A DNA stretch of 64,000 bases from Medicago truncatula (GCF_003473485.1 NC_053047.1:32660972-32724971); one strand, 5' to 3'; counted from the first letter of the stretch, positions 23,155-34,539 are shown. The notes: generated by a model from the sequence alone, not told the origin. A program made the numbers and translations.

Positions 23155-26100
23155 TTATTCATCATCGTCACAATAAAAATCATCCACATTGTTGTTGTCA
23201 GGGTTATTTGCATCTTCCTCATTGTCTCTAGAGTTACTTGACTCCTCCCCACTATCAGTGTCAATAAGTAACATTTGAGCTAACGTTTCAGCATCAAGTT
23301 GTTGACCGTCAACATCTCTGTCAACCAAATTTGTAACAGGATCAACTTCAATCACATCTGGAACTTGTGATATTTCATCATCTTGGTAAGGTATTTCTTT
23401 ATCTGGAACTTCTGTCTCAAATTTACCTCTTGGTTTACACTTGATAGCAGCACACCATCCATGTTTGCGCCGGTGATGAGAAGGATAGGGTACATAATAC
23501 ACTTGACTAACTTTACTTGCCAAAATGAAAGGGTCAAATGCATTATACATCCTGTTCATTCGTACATCAACAGTTTTATGCTTTGGATCAATTTTCATCC
23601 CATTTGCAGGGTCAAACCAGTCACAATAAAACAATACAACTTTGTTAGGTTGATCTACATATAGGTAAGTTACTTCAAATATGTGTTTGATCACACCATA
23701 GAAGTCATCTTCACCTCCATCACTGATTCCTTTGACGTAAACACCACTGTTAATTGTTTTTTTGCCCACTGACCGTGATTGAGTATGAAATTTAAACCCA
23801 TTGACAAAGTAAGTGTCCCATTGTTTGACTTTTCTTCCCGGACCTTCGGCTAATCCCCTCAAATGATATATTTGTGTAGTCGGATGAGAATTTAACAATT
23901 GATGCTTAAACCATCCTTGAAAACTTGTATATATGTTGCCGATATTTAATCCTTGAAATATCTCAATGTATGGTCCAACTTCGCTACAATTAATCATCAC
24001 ATGAATTGTCGCTGACTGCAACTCTGCGTCGTTCATCCAGTAATATTTCCCTGGATGACAAGGACGTCCTTGGTGACGAAAAACTGATAAGGCAGACTGA
24101 AACCCTTCACTTTCAACAATAAATTCATTTCGTGTATTTCTTGGGGTCAACATCAACGGGTTGAAGTAATGAGAGATGAAATAGTTTGTTTCCCGACGCA
24201 CATAAGCTGCAACTATTGATCCCTCAACCCTTGCTTTATTTCTCACCATTTGCTTTGCATAACCCATGAACCTTTCAAAAGGATACATCCACCTATATTG
24301 AACAGGTCCACCGAGCCAAGCTTCGTATGCGAGATGCACAGGAAGATGTTCCATAGAATCAAAGAAACCCGGGGGAAAAACTTGCTCTAGTTTACAAAGA
24401 GTGATAGGCATATTTTGATCCATTTTAACAAGTTCATCCATCCTCAAGGTTGAAGCGCACAAGTCTTTAAAAAAAAGGCTAATTTCAGTCAAGGGGTTTA
24501 AGACATTGTTTGGCAATGAGCTAAACGCAATTGGAAGTAAGCGTTCCAAGAAAACGTGGGAATCATGACTTTTCATTCTATGCAGTCTTCCTGAGTTGAC
24601 GTCGGCACACCTCGACAAGTTAGAACAATATCCGTCTGGCATCCTCAACTCTTTCAACCATTGACAAACAGATTTTGCTTCATCAGCAGTAAGACTATAA
24701 ACAGCCTTGGGTTTTAGATATTTTCCATTTTGAAGAAGTTGTAGCTCCATTTCTGGTCTCTTACAATGCAATGGCAAGTCCATTCTAGCCTTCTCATTAT
24801 CTTTTGTTTTACCAGAGACATTCATCACTGTGTGAATTATATTGTCACAAAAGTTCTTTTCAATGTGCATAACATCAAGATTATGTCTCAGTAAATTATC
24901 TTTCCAGTAAGGGAGATCCCAGAAGATACTTCTTTTGGTCCAATGGTGCTCGTTACCGTATTATGGGTGTCTGACTCTTTTGCCAACATCTGTGAATTTC
25001 AAAAGTCCTAGTTCATTGACTCTACGGTATACTTCCTCTGATGTCGTCCTAGGAGGCGGGCCATCTTTTTCTGTTTTTCCTTTAGTAAACAAATTCTTCT
25101 TCTTACGAAATTCATGTGTCGCGGGTAAAAACGGACGATGACAGTCAAACCACGAATGCTTTCTTCCGTGATGCAACCATATGGCCTTTGTTTGTTCCAA
25201 GCAATGTGGACAAGCCAATCTTCCATGAGTCGACCATCCAGACAACATTCCATATGCAGGAAAGTCGTTAATAGTCCACATCAGAGCTGCCCTCATTCTA
25301 AAAAATTTCTTCCTTGCAATATCATATGTCGATACACCGTTCCACAATCTATTCAAATCATCAATTAAGGGTTGTAGATACACATCTATACCATCTAATG
25401 GGCTCGTAGGTCCTGGTACAATACAACTCAAAAACAAATAAGGCTTTGACATGCACATCTCAGGAGGAAGATTATACGGGGTAAGAAGAATTGGCCAACA
25501 AGAATAAGGCGTTGATGATGCTTGGATATATGGAATAAATCCATCAGAGCATAATCCAAGCCTCACATTACGTGGATCTTCTGCAAAATCACGATGTACT
25601 TGATCAAAGTGCTTCCATGCCACCCCGTCACAAGGATGTCGCATCACACCTGAATTAGTTTTATTGTAATAATGCCATGTCATTTTATCAGCCGTGTGAG
25701 TTGATGCAAACAATCTCTGTAATCTTGGTATTATTGGCAGATAAAACATTGACTTGATTGAGACTCGTTTCTTCTTCTGAGAACCGACATCATCACATAC
25801 TTCATACCTCAGTGCATTGCAAAATTTACACGCCACCAACGCCCCATCATTTTTACCAAATTCGTTGTCGTAAAACAACATGCACCCATTAACGCAACAA
25901 TCAATAATTTTAACTTCCAATCCCAACTTCTCCACCAACTTTTGAGCCTCATAAAAACTCAAGGGCAAATTGTCCTTTACAGGAGTTGCGTCCCTCATGA
26001 TATCTGTATAACACTCTGAGCCTTCTTCGGCTACACTCCAATCTGACGCGGCAGCTAAAAGCCTCACACTCATTGATAACTTAGAATCAGACGACCCTTC

Positions 26101-26583
26101 AAACAACGGCTTGTTTACTTCTTGCATCATCTTGTAAAACTTCAACGCTTTCTCATTCGGGATTGTTTCCTCTTCACCACCCTCGTTGTAAGACAGGTTC
26201 ACCCCAAGTGCATCACCGACCATATCTTCCATCACGCCAAAGTTTTCACACTCCATACGCGCCTCGCTGCTTGAAGCGTGCATATTAACATCAGACTCGG
26301 TATTATTTGTAGGCTCTTGTTCATCGTGATAAATCCACACATAATAATTCTCCATAAAACCAAGGTCCTTTAAATGGTTTAGAACATCTTTTGGGCTCCG
26401 AATCAACCTACACGTACATTTAACACACGGACATCTTATCCCTCCCTCCAATTGAAAGGCATCTTGCGCCATGGCGTAAGCAACAAAATCACGAACTCCA
26501 TCCACAAAAGCCGCCTTAAGTTTCCTTTTCCCCGGATATTTTCTATCGTACATCCAACTACGATGGAAAATATGTTGATCCAT
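23155..26583 (-). pseudogene. CACTA transposase TNP2, right copy, single nonsense codon
   Basis: 1143-codon frame with one in-frame TAA (24963-24961 on the minus strand), the same one seen in the left copy. The first 540 codons are uninterrupted here: where the left arm has TAA this arm has GAA (Glu). Domains are as in the left copy: transposase-associated N-terminus, Transposase_21/TNP2, then DUF4218-like and DUF4216-like blocks, ending in an acidic tail (SGEESSNSRDNEEDANN). Differences from the left copy include Glu/Gln, Arg/Gly and Thr/Ala changes. The shared stop precedes the MHIEKN motif, so the family member was already disabled before the palindrome formed unless the stop is read through. 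Confidence 0.9.
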
Positions 26584-27900
26584 TTTTCGCGTCGTTGCAG
26601 TTGACTCAAATTAGTACCATATATTTTTATACGTAAATATTTTTTTAATATAAATAACAATTTTTTTCTAATCACCTAAATATTTAGAAATTTGTACAAA
26701 ATAAACATGCTATCGCATAATAATTATATAAGATTTTATATTTTATGACTAAAATATATAACATTTTCTAATCTATATCAAATTTTCTAAAATTTGTATG
26801 AAATAAACATTGCGTGCATATACAAATTACGAACCACAAATAAATGTTAAGCGCGGACGCCAGAATTGGTTCCCACAAAATAATTCACATATGTCATATT
26901 AATTAACTTATTATTTGCTACTTTACATTATTTTTCTAACAAACTTAATTATACATATTTCTTTACTAACTTAACTTTTTTTTAAAGAACTACGGTAACA
27001 TTTTTACTAGCTACATTTATTTTACGTAAAACAAATTTGATCTAAATAACATATTTACTACAATTTAATTTTACTAACTATGTTTCTAATATCTAATATT
27101 TTTAATACTAATCCATTGAATAAATTTTAAATAAATAAAAGATACTAACCTCAAATAACAAGCCAATGAACAAGTGGATCCAAAAAAAAAAAAAACCAAC
27201 AACCAGCTAGCAGCAACACCAACTTTAAAATGGATCGAAAACAAGGAAACTACGAAAAATAATGCAACATATTTTAATAACTAAATTAACAATATATATA
27301 AATACACACATTTTTAAAAGTAAACATTTTTAACTAAACTACAAGTTTTTCTACAAGCTAACACTTTTTTCATTATACTCTCTCTAACACTAATAAGTTG
27401 AAATTTAATTTAATCCCACTAAATATTTTTTTAAAGAAGTTAATCCAACTAACATTTTTTTTTAGAAAAATCCCGCTAACGTTTTTATTAATTACAATAT
27501 AATAATTTTAGTAACTATTTTTCTAATAATTAATATTTAGTACTAATACCATTGTAGCAATAGTTAGAAATGTACCAACCTCAAATAATAAGTCGACGAA
27601 CTAAGCGGAGGCAGCAAAATCAACGGCAACGAACAACAACACCAACCTCAAAATGAATCAGAACCAACATAACTATAAAAAAAAATGTAACTTATTTTAA
27701 AATATAACAATATTAAATATTTATAAATTCAAACACATGTAAAATTGAAATCAATTATAAGAAAATATCAATAATTACCTTTGTTAGAAACTTCAACAAT
27801 GATAATAATATTATGGAGAATAAAATTTGAGTGATATTAAAAAAAATTGAGTGAGAATAGAGTGAAAATTGTAAGGAAGAAAATAGAGTGAAGAGTTGTA

Positions 27901-27908
27901 TATTTATA
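27901..27908 (-). promoter_or_regulatory. TATA box of the right TNP2 gene
   Basis: TATAAATA on the minus strand, mirror of 9936-9943. Confidence 0.6.
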
Positions 27909-27939
27909 ATGCTGCAACGGTAACAAACGGCTAGTTAGA

Positions 27940-28306
27940 ATGTGGGTCCCGTGTTTTCCGACGAAATTTTCGTAGGTAATTTCCACCAATCACAACCAGC
28001 CACACACCCTATATCCAACGGCTTTCTGCATGTGGGGCCGCAGCTTTCCTAGGAAAATATTCGTCGGTAACGTAGGTCAATCACATACTCCCACGCGCCC
28101 TTTTTCTGCATGTGGGGCCGCTGCTTTCCTAGGAAAGTATTCCTCGGTAAAAGCAGCCAATCACAAGCTGGCACGCCCCACTTTTCTGGTCCTTTTTTAC
28201 TGACATGTGCTTTCCTACGAAAGTTTCGTAGGTAATTCGTAGGAAACCCTTTCCTAGGAAATTTCGTCGGAAATCTTTGTAGGAAAATTCAATATTTCTT
28301 GTAGTG
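27940..28306 (-). repeat. CACTA terminus and subterminal repeats, right
   Basis: Reverse-complement copy of the left terminus; the final CACTACAAGAAATATTGAAT is identical to the left one and the first mismatch is about 37 bases in. Confidence 0.9.
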
Positions 28307-29418
28307 TCTTGAGCTCCTCAAAACTCCATCGGCTCCTCAGGTTGTCATTGTTGATTTATCTCATCCTACTTAATATTTGATTATTTCCTCTTTCTCCTCC
28401 GTCAATCAATGATTTCATTTTGGATTTTTGTTTTTAGTTTAGAGTTTCTTTGTGTTGCTATTGTGCAGAATCTGAGAAAGGAAATGAGACTATGCACATT
28501 AGAGACCATTTGATTCATAAAATTTGAGGTATTGGCCTCTTCTTTACTTACCCTTTTCATATTCTATTTGTGTGAGATTTTGTTTGTTTGTTTCCTCATT
28601 ATTGCGTGCAACATTTTTGTCGTGGTTCATTTCATCTGGACTATTTCATCATGTTTATCTCATAAATGGATTTGTGTCTGTTTCTATTTTAAGTTTTGTT
28701 GTTTCTATGTGATATTTACGTTTCACTATCAATGTTGTTACAGTTTTGTACTTTTGTTTCACACATTCTATTTTTAATTTTGCTATTTGTGTACTTTGTC
28801 ATAAGGAAGGCATTCATCCTTATCTTAACTAATTAAGTTTCTTGCGATGATTTTTCTTCTTCTTCTTCTTCTATTGAATTAGCTCATTTGTTAAAAGGAC
28901 CATTCTATTGTTACCATAATGCAGTTTACCATTTTACATATTGTTAAAGAGGCCAAGGATATACTTAATGATAAATTTTCTGTGTGTTTAAGGACATGGT
29001 TCATCTTTTAACAAATGCATTTAATTAATGTAGGACATCAGTTTTAACTTAAGGTTATTTCAGATGCATCCTATACATAAATTGCAAGTTAAGGTTTAAG
29101 TCTCTTGACATGTCTCTTGAAATAGTTTTATTTTCCCATCAAAATATTCAAATTACTACACTGTTGCAATGAAATTGCCTAGAATTTGAGTGGTTTTACA
29201 TTTTTTTTATTGAACAATTAGAGAAGGAATGATACATCTATATTGTTATTAGGTTACAACTGCCACCCTATATACCAATTTGACATTTCAAGTATTCTTT
29301 TGTTTATATAACTTATCTCTATCAATTGGTGTTTCATGGTAAGAGAGTGTTGATACATTTTTTTAGACCGGTTGTTTAGGTTATGAACTATTTCACCTCA
29401 CCTTCAATGGCACATTTG
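28307..29418. other. Intergenic, no gene recognised
   Basis: AT-rich with no credible coding frame. A possible splice-like TATTGTGCAG occurs near 28465, but no exon could be supported. A short CTT repeat lies at about 28856-28871. Confidence 0.5.
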
Positions 29419-29427
29419 TTTAATCTA

Positions 29428-29766
29428 GGCTTATTCAATCACCCGGTCTCTTAACTTAATTGATTGTCTCAATTTGGTCCCCTTACTATAATTTGTACCA
29501 ATTTGGTCCTCTATGTTTTGCTCTAGGTGTTACTAGTTTTAGCCATTTCTGTTATTTTCTCTCAAAAAAACGTTAACAGAAAGGACTAAAACTATTAATA
29601 GAGCAAAACATAGGAGACCAAATTGGTACATAAGTTAACGTTTTTTTGAGAGAAATTAATAGAAAGGACTAAAACTAGTATAGGGGACCAAATTGGTACA
29701 AATTATAGTTAGGGAACCAAATTAAAACAATCAATTAAGTTAAGGGATCGGGTGATTGAATAAGTC
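29428..29766. mobile_element. Mutator-type fold-back MITE with 9-bp TSD
   Basis: 339-bp element with long terminal inverted repeats (GGCTTATTCAATCACCCGG / its complement at the other end) of about 80 bp. It is flanked by perfect 9-bp duplications TTTAATCTA (29419-29427 and 29767-29775). The interior repeats AGAAAGGACTAAAACTA. A 9-bp duplication with long inverted ends fits a MULE-derived MITE. Confidence 0.88.
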
Positions 29767-30163
29767 TTTAATCTATTAGTTGTGAGGAATACTTAGAAGT
29801 GTTTGTTGGTTGGTATGAAGCATCACATTTGTTCTAATCCTACTAAGAATGTGGAGAGCTCTCGGTGCATCACCAAGATGGAAGAATTTAATGATTGCAG
29901 GGCTTCATATCTTCATCAATATATCTTTTGTTGAGCATGGTACTATTACTTATTTTGCTCTTCATTAAGTCATGATCATTTTAGTTTCCCTAATATATTA
30001 ATGGAAGTTTTTTAAGGGAAAGCCATACATACAATGACCATACAATTATGTCTGTTACAAAAATCATATCTAAGGTTATATGGTTACTTATGTTTTTATA
30101 AACTATTAATTTTACGAAAACATTTCTCCCTAGAAAATGTATTGGAGCATATGAAGTATTTTA

Positions 30164-30257
30164 GTTCACAGTGATCACATGTTTATATAGACAAAAATTC
30201 TCATCACATATACACACAATTGTCTATTGTCTATATAAACATGTGATCACTGTGAAC
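30164..30257. repeat. Perfect 31-bp inverted repeat (hairpin)
   Basis: Arms 30164-30194 and 30227-30257 are exact complements with a 32-base loop. The arm contains the internal palindrome TGATCA and starts GTTCACAGTGATCACATG. No flanking duplication was evident. It may be a short MITE or a small-RNA hairpin. Confidence 0.85.
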
Positions 30258-31259
30258 CAAAAACACACTTACAATCATAGCAAATCTATTAAAATCTGAA
30301 CCGTATATGAAACACAAACTTGATTAAGAAAACACAAAAGCCTTTCGTAGCCTATTGTATTCTATCCTTTTGATTTTGGCAGATACTTTTTTTAAATAAA
30401 AAAAAATTAAACCAATTTATGTCGGATGAGTGTATGTTTTCTTTTCAATTTTCCAATGGTTCATTAGTTGATTTTTGCCTCTGATTTTTCTTCTACATGG
30501 AATATGCATGTTTCACATACAAGACAAAGTAGACAACTTTCACTTAAAAGTGTATTATGTGGAATATTAGTCTTTCTTCATTTGTGTCAATAGTTATAGA
30601 GAGCAATTATGACTTAAAAGTGTGATGATTTTGTTATTGGTTCATTGTTCAACTTTCTTGCAAGTGGAGTCCAACTATCAACAAATGTAAAGGAGTTGAA
30701 TCAGAGAAGGTAGAAGGAAGTCCCCCCCGCATAAAATTAAACAATATCAATAAAAAAATTTGTATAAATGTTAGATATATATATTTTGTTGTTGGTATGG
30801 TTGTTGCAGAAGTGAACATGTTTTTAAATTTTTATATGACTTCTATTAACTATATATGTTCACATTGTTGCGACTTATTTGTTTAAGTTCTTTTTGGTAG
30901 GATCCGTGCGGTAGCACTGGTCAAGAGTCTAGTTATCACAAATCATACCTTCTTTAAAAGCTCATTCGGTCAAACAAATACTTGATAGTTTAAAGTGTGT
31001 TGGAAAGTGTGTGTTAAAATGTGTGTTGCTAACATTTCTATTGTAACTAATAGCAACTAACGATGTACCTAATGTAACCATGATCTGATTAATATAAAGT
31101 ATTTCACATCATATGAACTATCAAGTACATTGTTAAAGCTTAACAAATTGACTTATTCATATTAACATAGTATAAAACAAGTAACTTATTTGCGTATAAT
31201 TTTGCTGGTAGGACCAGTGTGGAGCATGGATCGATGGTCTTGAGGCAAAATTCCTAATT

Positions 31260-31790
31260 AATTTTAAAGATAACAAACCTTAATGATTAAGGAATTAACG
31301 AAATTTGATTAATTTGTTGGTATTTAACTTGTGCTCTTGAGTGGTTAACTAAGACATGAACAAGTTTCAATTCATACCAAGATACAAAGAATCAAAGGAC
31401 ATAAAGACTTAAAAACTCTGTCCAATCTTCTGAGCTCTTTTTAAAGATAAATCTCTCCCTCCATTCATCTATTGTCTGATCTATATCATTCAAACTCCAC
31501 ACAAATTGTAATCAGTCTCATCTAGCTTTAGAGGTACTAAAGTGTTAGTTTGAGCAGAAAGGTGTAAATTCTAAGTAGGTAACTTAGCAAGAAAGGTGTA
31601 AGCCTGCTGAGGCTAAGAGAGTACAGTTGTTGTAATTGTTCAGGTGAACAAGGTTGTAAGGTGCATGATTTGAGAAGTTATCTCAAGCATCATAGTGGAA
31701 AATCTCACAAGATTGTGAGGAGTTGACTAACCCACATTGGGTGAACCACTATAAATTTATGTGTGTTCTTCTCTTCTCTTTACTCTTTAC
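31260..31790 (+). repeat. Probable LTR-retrotransposon LTR remnant
   Basis: Style resembles the R-U5 part of a plant copia LTR: repeated GAAAGGTGTAA words, ATCTCACAAGATTGTGAGGA, and ACCCACATTGGGTGAACCAC before CTATAAATTTATGTGTG. No internal domains or flanking duplication were found, so it is a guess from sequence style. Confidence 0.35.
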
Positions 31791-31799
31791 TTACGGTAA

Positions 31800-32060
31800 A
31801 CACAACACAAAATATTTTCAAAAACAAAAATTTTTGCAAGGACCTTTTTAAAAAACAAAATATTTTGCAGAGACCAAAAACTACAAAATTAGTTCAGTTA
31901 TAATGTGCCACGTATGCAAATCATCACAAAAGTGAGGTCAGGGACTATTTTCAAAAACAAAAAATTTTGCAGAGACCAAAAACAATTTTTTTTTGCAGGG
32001 ACTAAAAGCAAAACGAGACATATTTGCAGGGACTAAAACCATATTTTAGCCTAGTTGAAT
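31800..32060. repeat. GCAGGGACTAAAA-type repeat, half of a fold-back MITE
   Basis: Five to six copies of (T)TTTGCAG(A/G)GACYAAAA spaced 30-100 bp and ending in GGGACTAAAACCATATTTTA. This looks like one arm of a common legume MULE-type MITE; the partner arm is not visible. Confidence 0.45.
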
Positions 32061-32211
32061 TTCATTAAAAAAAATAAAGTTTTTATTCTGTTAAATTATT
32101 GTTATCATACAAATGAATTCGAATAAAGTAAACTCATTTTAGTTATAAACATTAAACTGAGATGAAGAATATGGTATGCCGTTAGAGTAAAAGACATTAA
32201 GATAAACGTTA

Positions 32212-32468
32212 CTCCCTCCGTCCCATATTAGACAACATAGTTGACAATGTGCAGTATTGATCAGATATATTTTGACCATATTTTTCTACTAATATACAAA
32301 GATAAATAATATCATATAAGATGTTTTTGGATTCATCTCGATGAATATTTTCAAAATATTAAATATTCATAACTTTTTCTAATAGATAATTAAATATATT
32401 AAAGATAAAAAATATGTATTGGTATATGTGATAAATCAACTGGGTCACTTAATATAGAACGGAGAGAG
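32212..32468. mobile_element. Stowaway-like MITE
   Basis: 257-bp AT-rich element with ends CTCCCTCCGTCCCATATTAG and TTAATATAGAACGGAGAGAG, flanked by TA on each side (32210-32211, 32469-32470). No coding capacity. Confidence 0.85.
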
Positions 32469-32470
32469 TA

Positions 32471-33100
32471 ATGTTAAAGAAGCAATAAGATGGATGTAAA
32501 TGAGAATAGGGTGAGGTGAGTTAAGAAATAGATAAGGTTAAAGATACTAATAGCGGTAAGGGTAAATGTCAAGAAATTTTTATTTGAATTTTTTTCAAAA
32601 AATGTTTAATGACCCATAACCCGCTCGTTATTGGGTTGGTTCGGCTCGGACTTAACATAAAAAATGCAGCTCTTTTACATAACCCAAATCAATTAGATTT
32701 AATCAGATCGGATAACAGATTTGGCCAAAATCGACCCAACCCAATCCGTGTACATCCGACATGTGTGCGCTCACGAATGCTTTTGTGGGCCCAGGTGTGC
32801 AGAGCAGTGCTGAAATTTCACTGTTTTACCTTATATGATTTCAGTTTTATTCAATTTACTGCTCCTATAACAACCATCTCTCGTTAAACCGCAGACAAAT
32901 ATTAAAGATAACCGTACTCCTTTCCTAAAAAAGAAAAGAAAGGATAACCGTACTCTTTATTGATTGATGTATAAAACAATGCATATTCTTCTACAGTTTC
33001 CACAATCTATCCAATCACTTTAATAAAATCAATAACGCAAAAGCCAATTTAATTCACACTACGTTTCAAGAACTAATATCAGTTCCTATCACTCTAATTT
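32471..33100. other. Intergenic; includes a GTTGGTTCGGCTCGGA repeat
   Basis: No gene. A segment at about 32610-32750 (TTGGGTTGGTTCGGCTCGG and GACCCAACCCAATCCG) looks like a dispersed repeat. The last part is the presumptive promoter region of the small peptide gene. Confidence 0.45.
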
Positions 33101-33107
33101 ATATTTC

Positions 33108-33115
33108 TATAAATT
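33108..33115 (+). promoter_or_regulatory. TATA-like box of the small secreted peptide gene
   Basis: TATAAATT about 70 bases upstream of the ATG at 33184, a plausible distance for a short leader. Confidence 0.45.
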
Positions 33116-33183
33116 GTGTTAATTAATTTGGAGGCAATTTCTTTCATACAAAAAAAAAAGGTAAAATAAAACAAGTTAATACT

Positions 33184-33417
33184 ATGGGAAAATCTACCAC
33201 TGTTTCTCTTCTATTAGTTCTCATTGTTATGACAATATTCAATGATACTGAGGCTGCACGTAGAGGTCTTCTGGGTTTCAACCTTGACCTTGAATGGTAC
33301 AAACCTGAAGATTGTCGAGATAACAAAAAAGTAAAGGGTGATAAGTTATTGATATTATATTGTGCTGTGACAGTACCTAGATTCTATTGTCAATTTTTTT
33401 ATTGCGATAAAATTTGA
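33184..33417 (+). CDS. Small secreted four-cysteine peptide, 77 aa
   Basis: Starts MGKSTTVSLLLVLIVMTIF, a clear signal peptide with probable cleavage after TEA at residue 24. The mature part of about 53 residues contains Cys at 44, 60, 69 and 74 (C-x15-C-x8-C-x4-C), a WYKPEDC motif and an aromatic C-terminus (FYCQFFYC). The layout recalls the large legume class of secreted cysteine-rich peptides, but the spacing does not match the standard nodule-specific (NCR) pattern and I do not assign it to that family. No intron is needed. A TATA-like box precedes it. A protein-coding gene is likely but unproven; function unknown. Confidence 0.6.
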   Translation: MGKSTTVSLLLVLIVMTIFNDTEAARRGLLGFNLDLEWYKPEDCRDNKKVKGDKLLILYCAVTVPRFYCQFFYCDKI

Positions 33418-33671
33418 CATCCCAACTAGTTCTATTATTTCGTAATCACAAACTTTAGTTTGACATCTAATCTCGACGGTCCATTGTACAAATATTCAAG
33501 TACCACGTATTTGATCCCACATCGCCCATATGAGACACAAGGCGTGGTTGAAGTCTACAGAAAAACAAGGTTTGTTGCGTAATTGAAACCATCTTTGCGC
33601 TTGGGGCAATGACGCAACTAATGAGGTTCTAACCGAGGCACGTCTATTGCTGGTTGAAAACTATTTTCAAA

Positions 33672-33899
33672 CAGGGGCGGTTCTAAGGCCCGGCAACCCT
33701 GGGCACTCGCCCGGGCTCCGGGCCAAATTTTTTGCAATTTCTTGTGTAAATCCCTATGAATTTCTTATATAAACTCCTATAAATTGGGCAATTTCTTTAC
33801 ATTTTTTATTATTTGCTTGCAATTTCTTATGTACGCCCTATAAATGTGTTGCAAATTTTTTTTTGCCCGGGCTTTACAATATTCCTGGCTCCGCCACTG
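33672..33899. mobile_element. hAT-type MITE with 8-bp TSD
   Basis: 228-bp element with ends CAGGGGCGGTTCTAAGGCCC and, on the complement, CAGTGGCGGAGCCAGGAATA. Flanked by perfect 8-bp duplications TTTTCAAA (33664-33671, 33900-33907). Ends and duplication length fit a non-autonomous hAT element. Confidence 0.88.
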
Positions 33900-34179
33900 T
33901 TTTCAAACCTCCTCTTAAACTTGGGGCAACTCAAGCCTTTGAGAATTTCTGAAAGGACTCCCTTTGAGGTAAAGTCCTACAATCTTAGTTTAAACATTAA
34001 TTTTTAAGGCTGTGCTATTAAGCCTATTCATTTTTGGAAAATATTATATTGGTTTGAAATCATTTCATAAATTAGTTATTTTTTCTTCAAATCTTGGTTT
34101 CCTAATAGCTTCTTCGACGTTTCAAAATTCTTCATCAATGGTGTGTTTACATGTGATTATTATTTTTTGAACTACCTGC

Positions 34180-34535
34180 TTTTATTAAACCAATGGTGAC
34201 ATTATCAAAAGCCTCAATAGCATAAATATATGAGGAGTTTCTTCAACCCAAACAAAATCAAAAGAAGACATAACAGCAAATTTAGCTAAGACAATGGCTT
34301 GATTCGCAACATGGCAAATCTGAAGGAAAAAAAATCTAAAGAATTGAAATTAGATGGGAGTCTTTTAATCTTTAGCTCTTGCTCCTAAAAAAGAGCTTGG
34401 GTGTTGGGACTCGTTGATAGCGGCAATGAGAATAAATGAGTCTGATACTACTTTAAGCTTGAGGAACAACAAATCCTTCGAAAGCTCTATCCCTTTTAAC
34501 ACTGGCATGCCATCTGCCACATTTGTTACTGGTCA
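34180..34535 (-). pseudogene. RNase H-like (RVT_3) relic of a LINE-type sequence
   Basis: The minus strand reads GMPVLKGIELSKDLLFLKLK followed by VVSDSFILIAAINESQ, and later VANQAIVLAKFAVMSS with FVWVEETPHI. This order matches the C-terminal RNase H domain of plant non-LTR retrotransposons and their domesticated relatives. A frame break lies between the two parts. It is cut by the hAT terminus at 34540, and the sequence beyond the hAT palindrome does not continue the domain. Confidence 0.55.
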
Positions 34536-34539
34536 TAGT

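Larger units (their letters stand above)
18949..28306 (-). mobile_element. CACTA (En/Spm) element, right palindrome arm
   Basis: Reverse complement of 9538-18890 with only scattered substitutions and two clear length differences. Its outer end is the same 5' CACTACAAGAAAT terminus (minus strand, ending at 28306). The arm therefore carries the element in the opposite orientation and again lacks a 3' terminus. The base triplets outside the two termini are TAT (9535-9537) and TCT (28307-28309), so the usual 3-bp target duplication is imperfect. Confidence 0.93.

Noticed and set aside
28524-28777. Hydrophobic Cys/Phe-rich short frames that look like membrane peptides
   Set aside because: T-rich DNA gives such residues by chance; two frames overlap and neither has gene context.
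33560-33640. tRNA-like SINE head with a GGTTCTAACC box
   Set aside because: No matching A-box at proper spacing and no defined borders.
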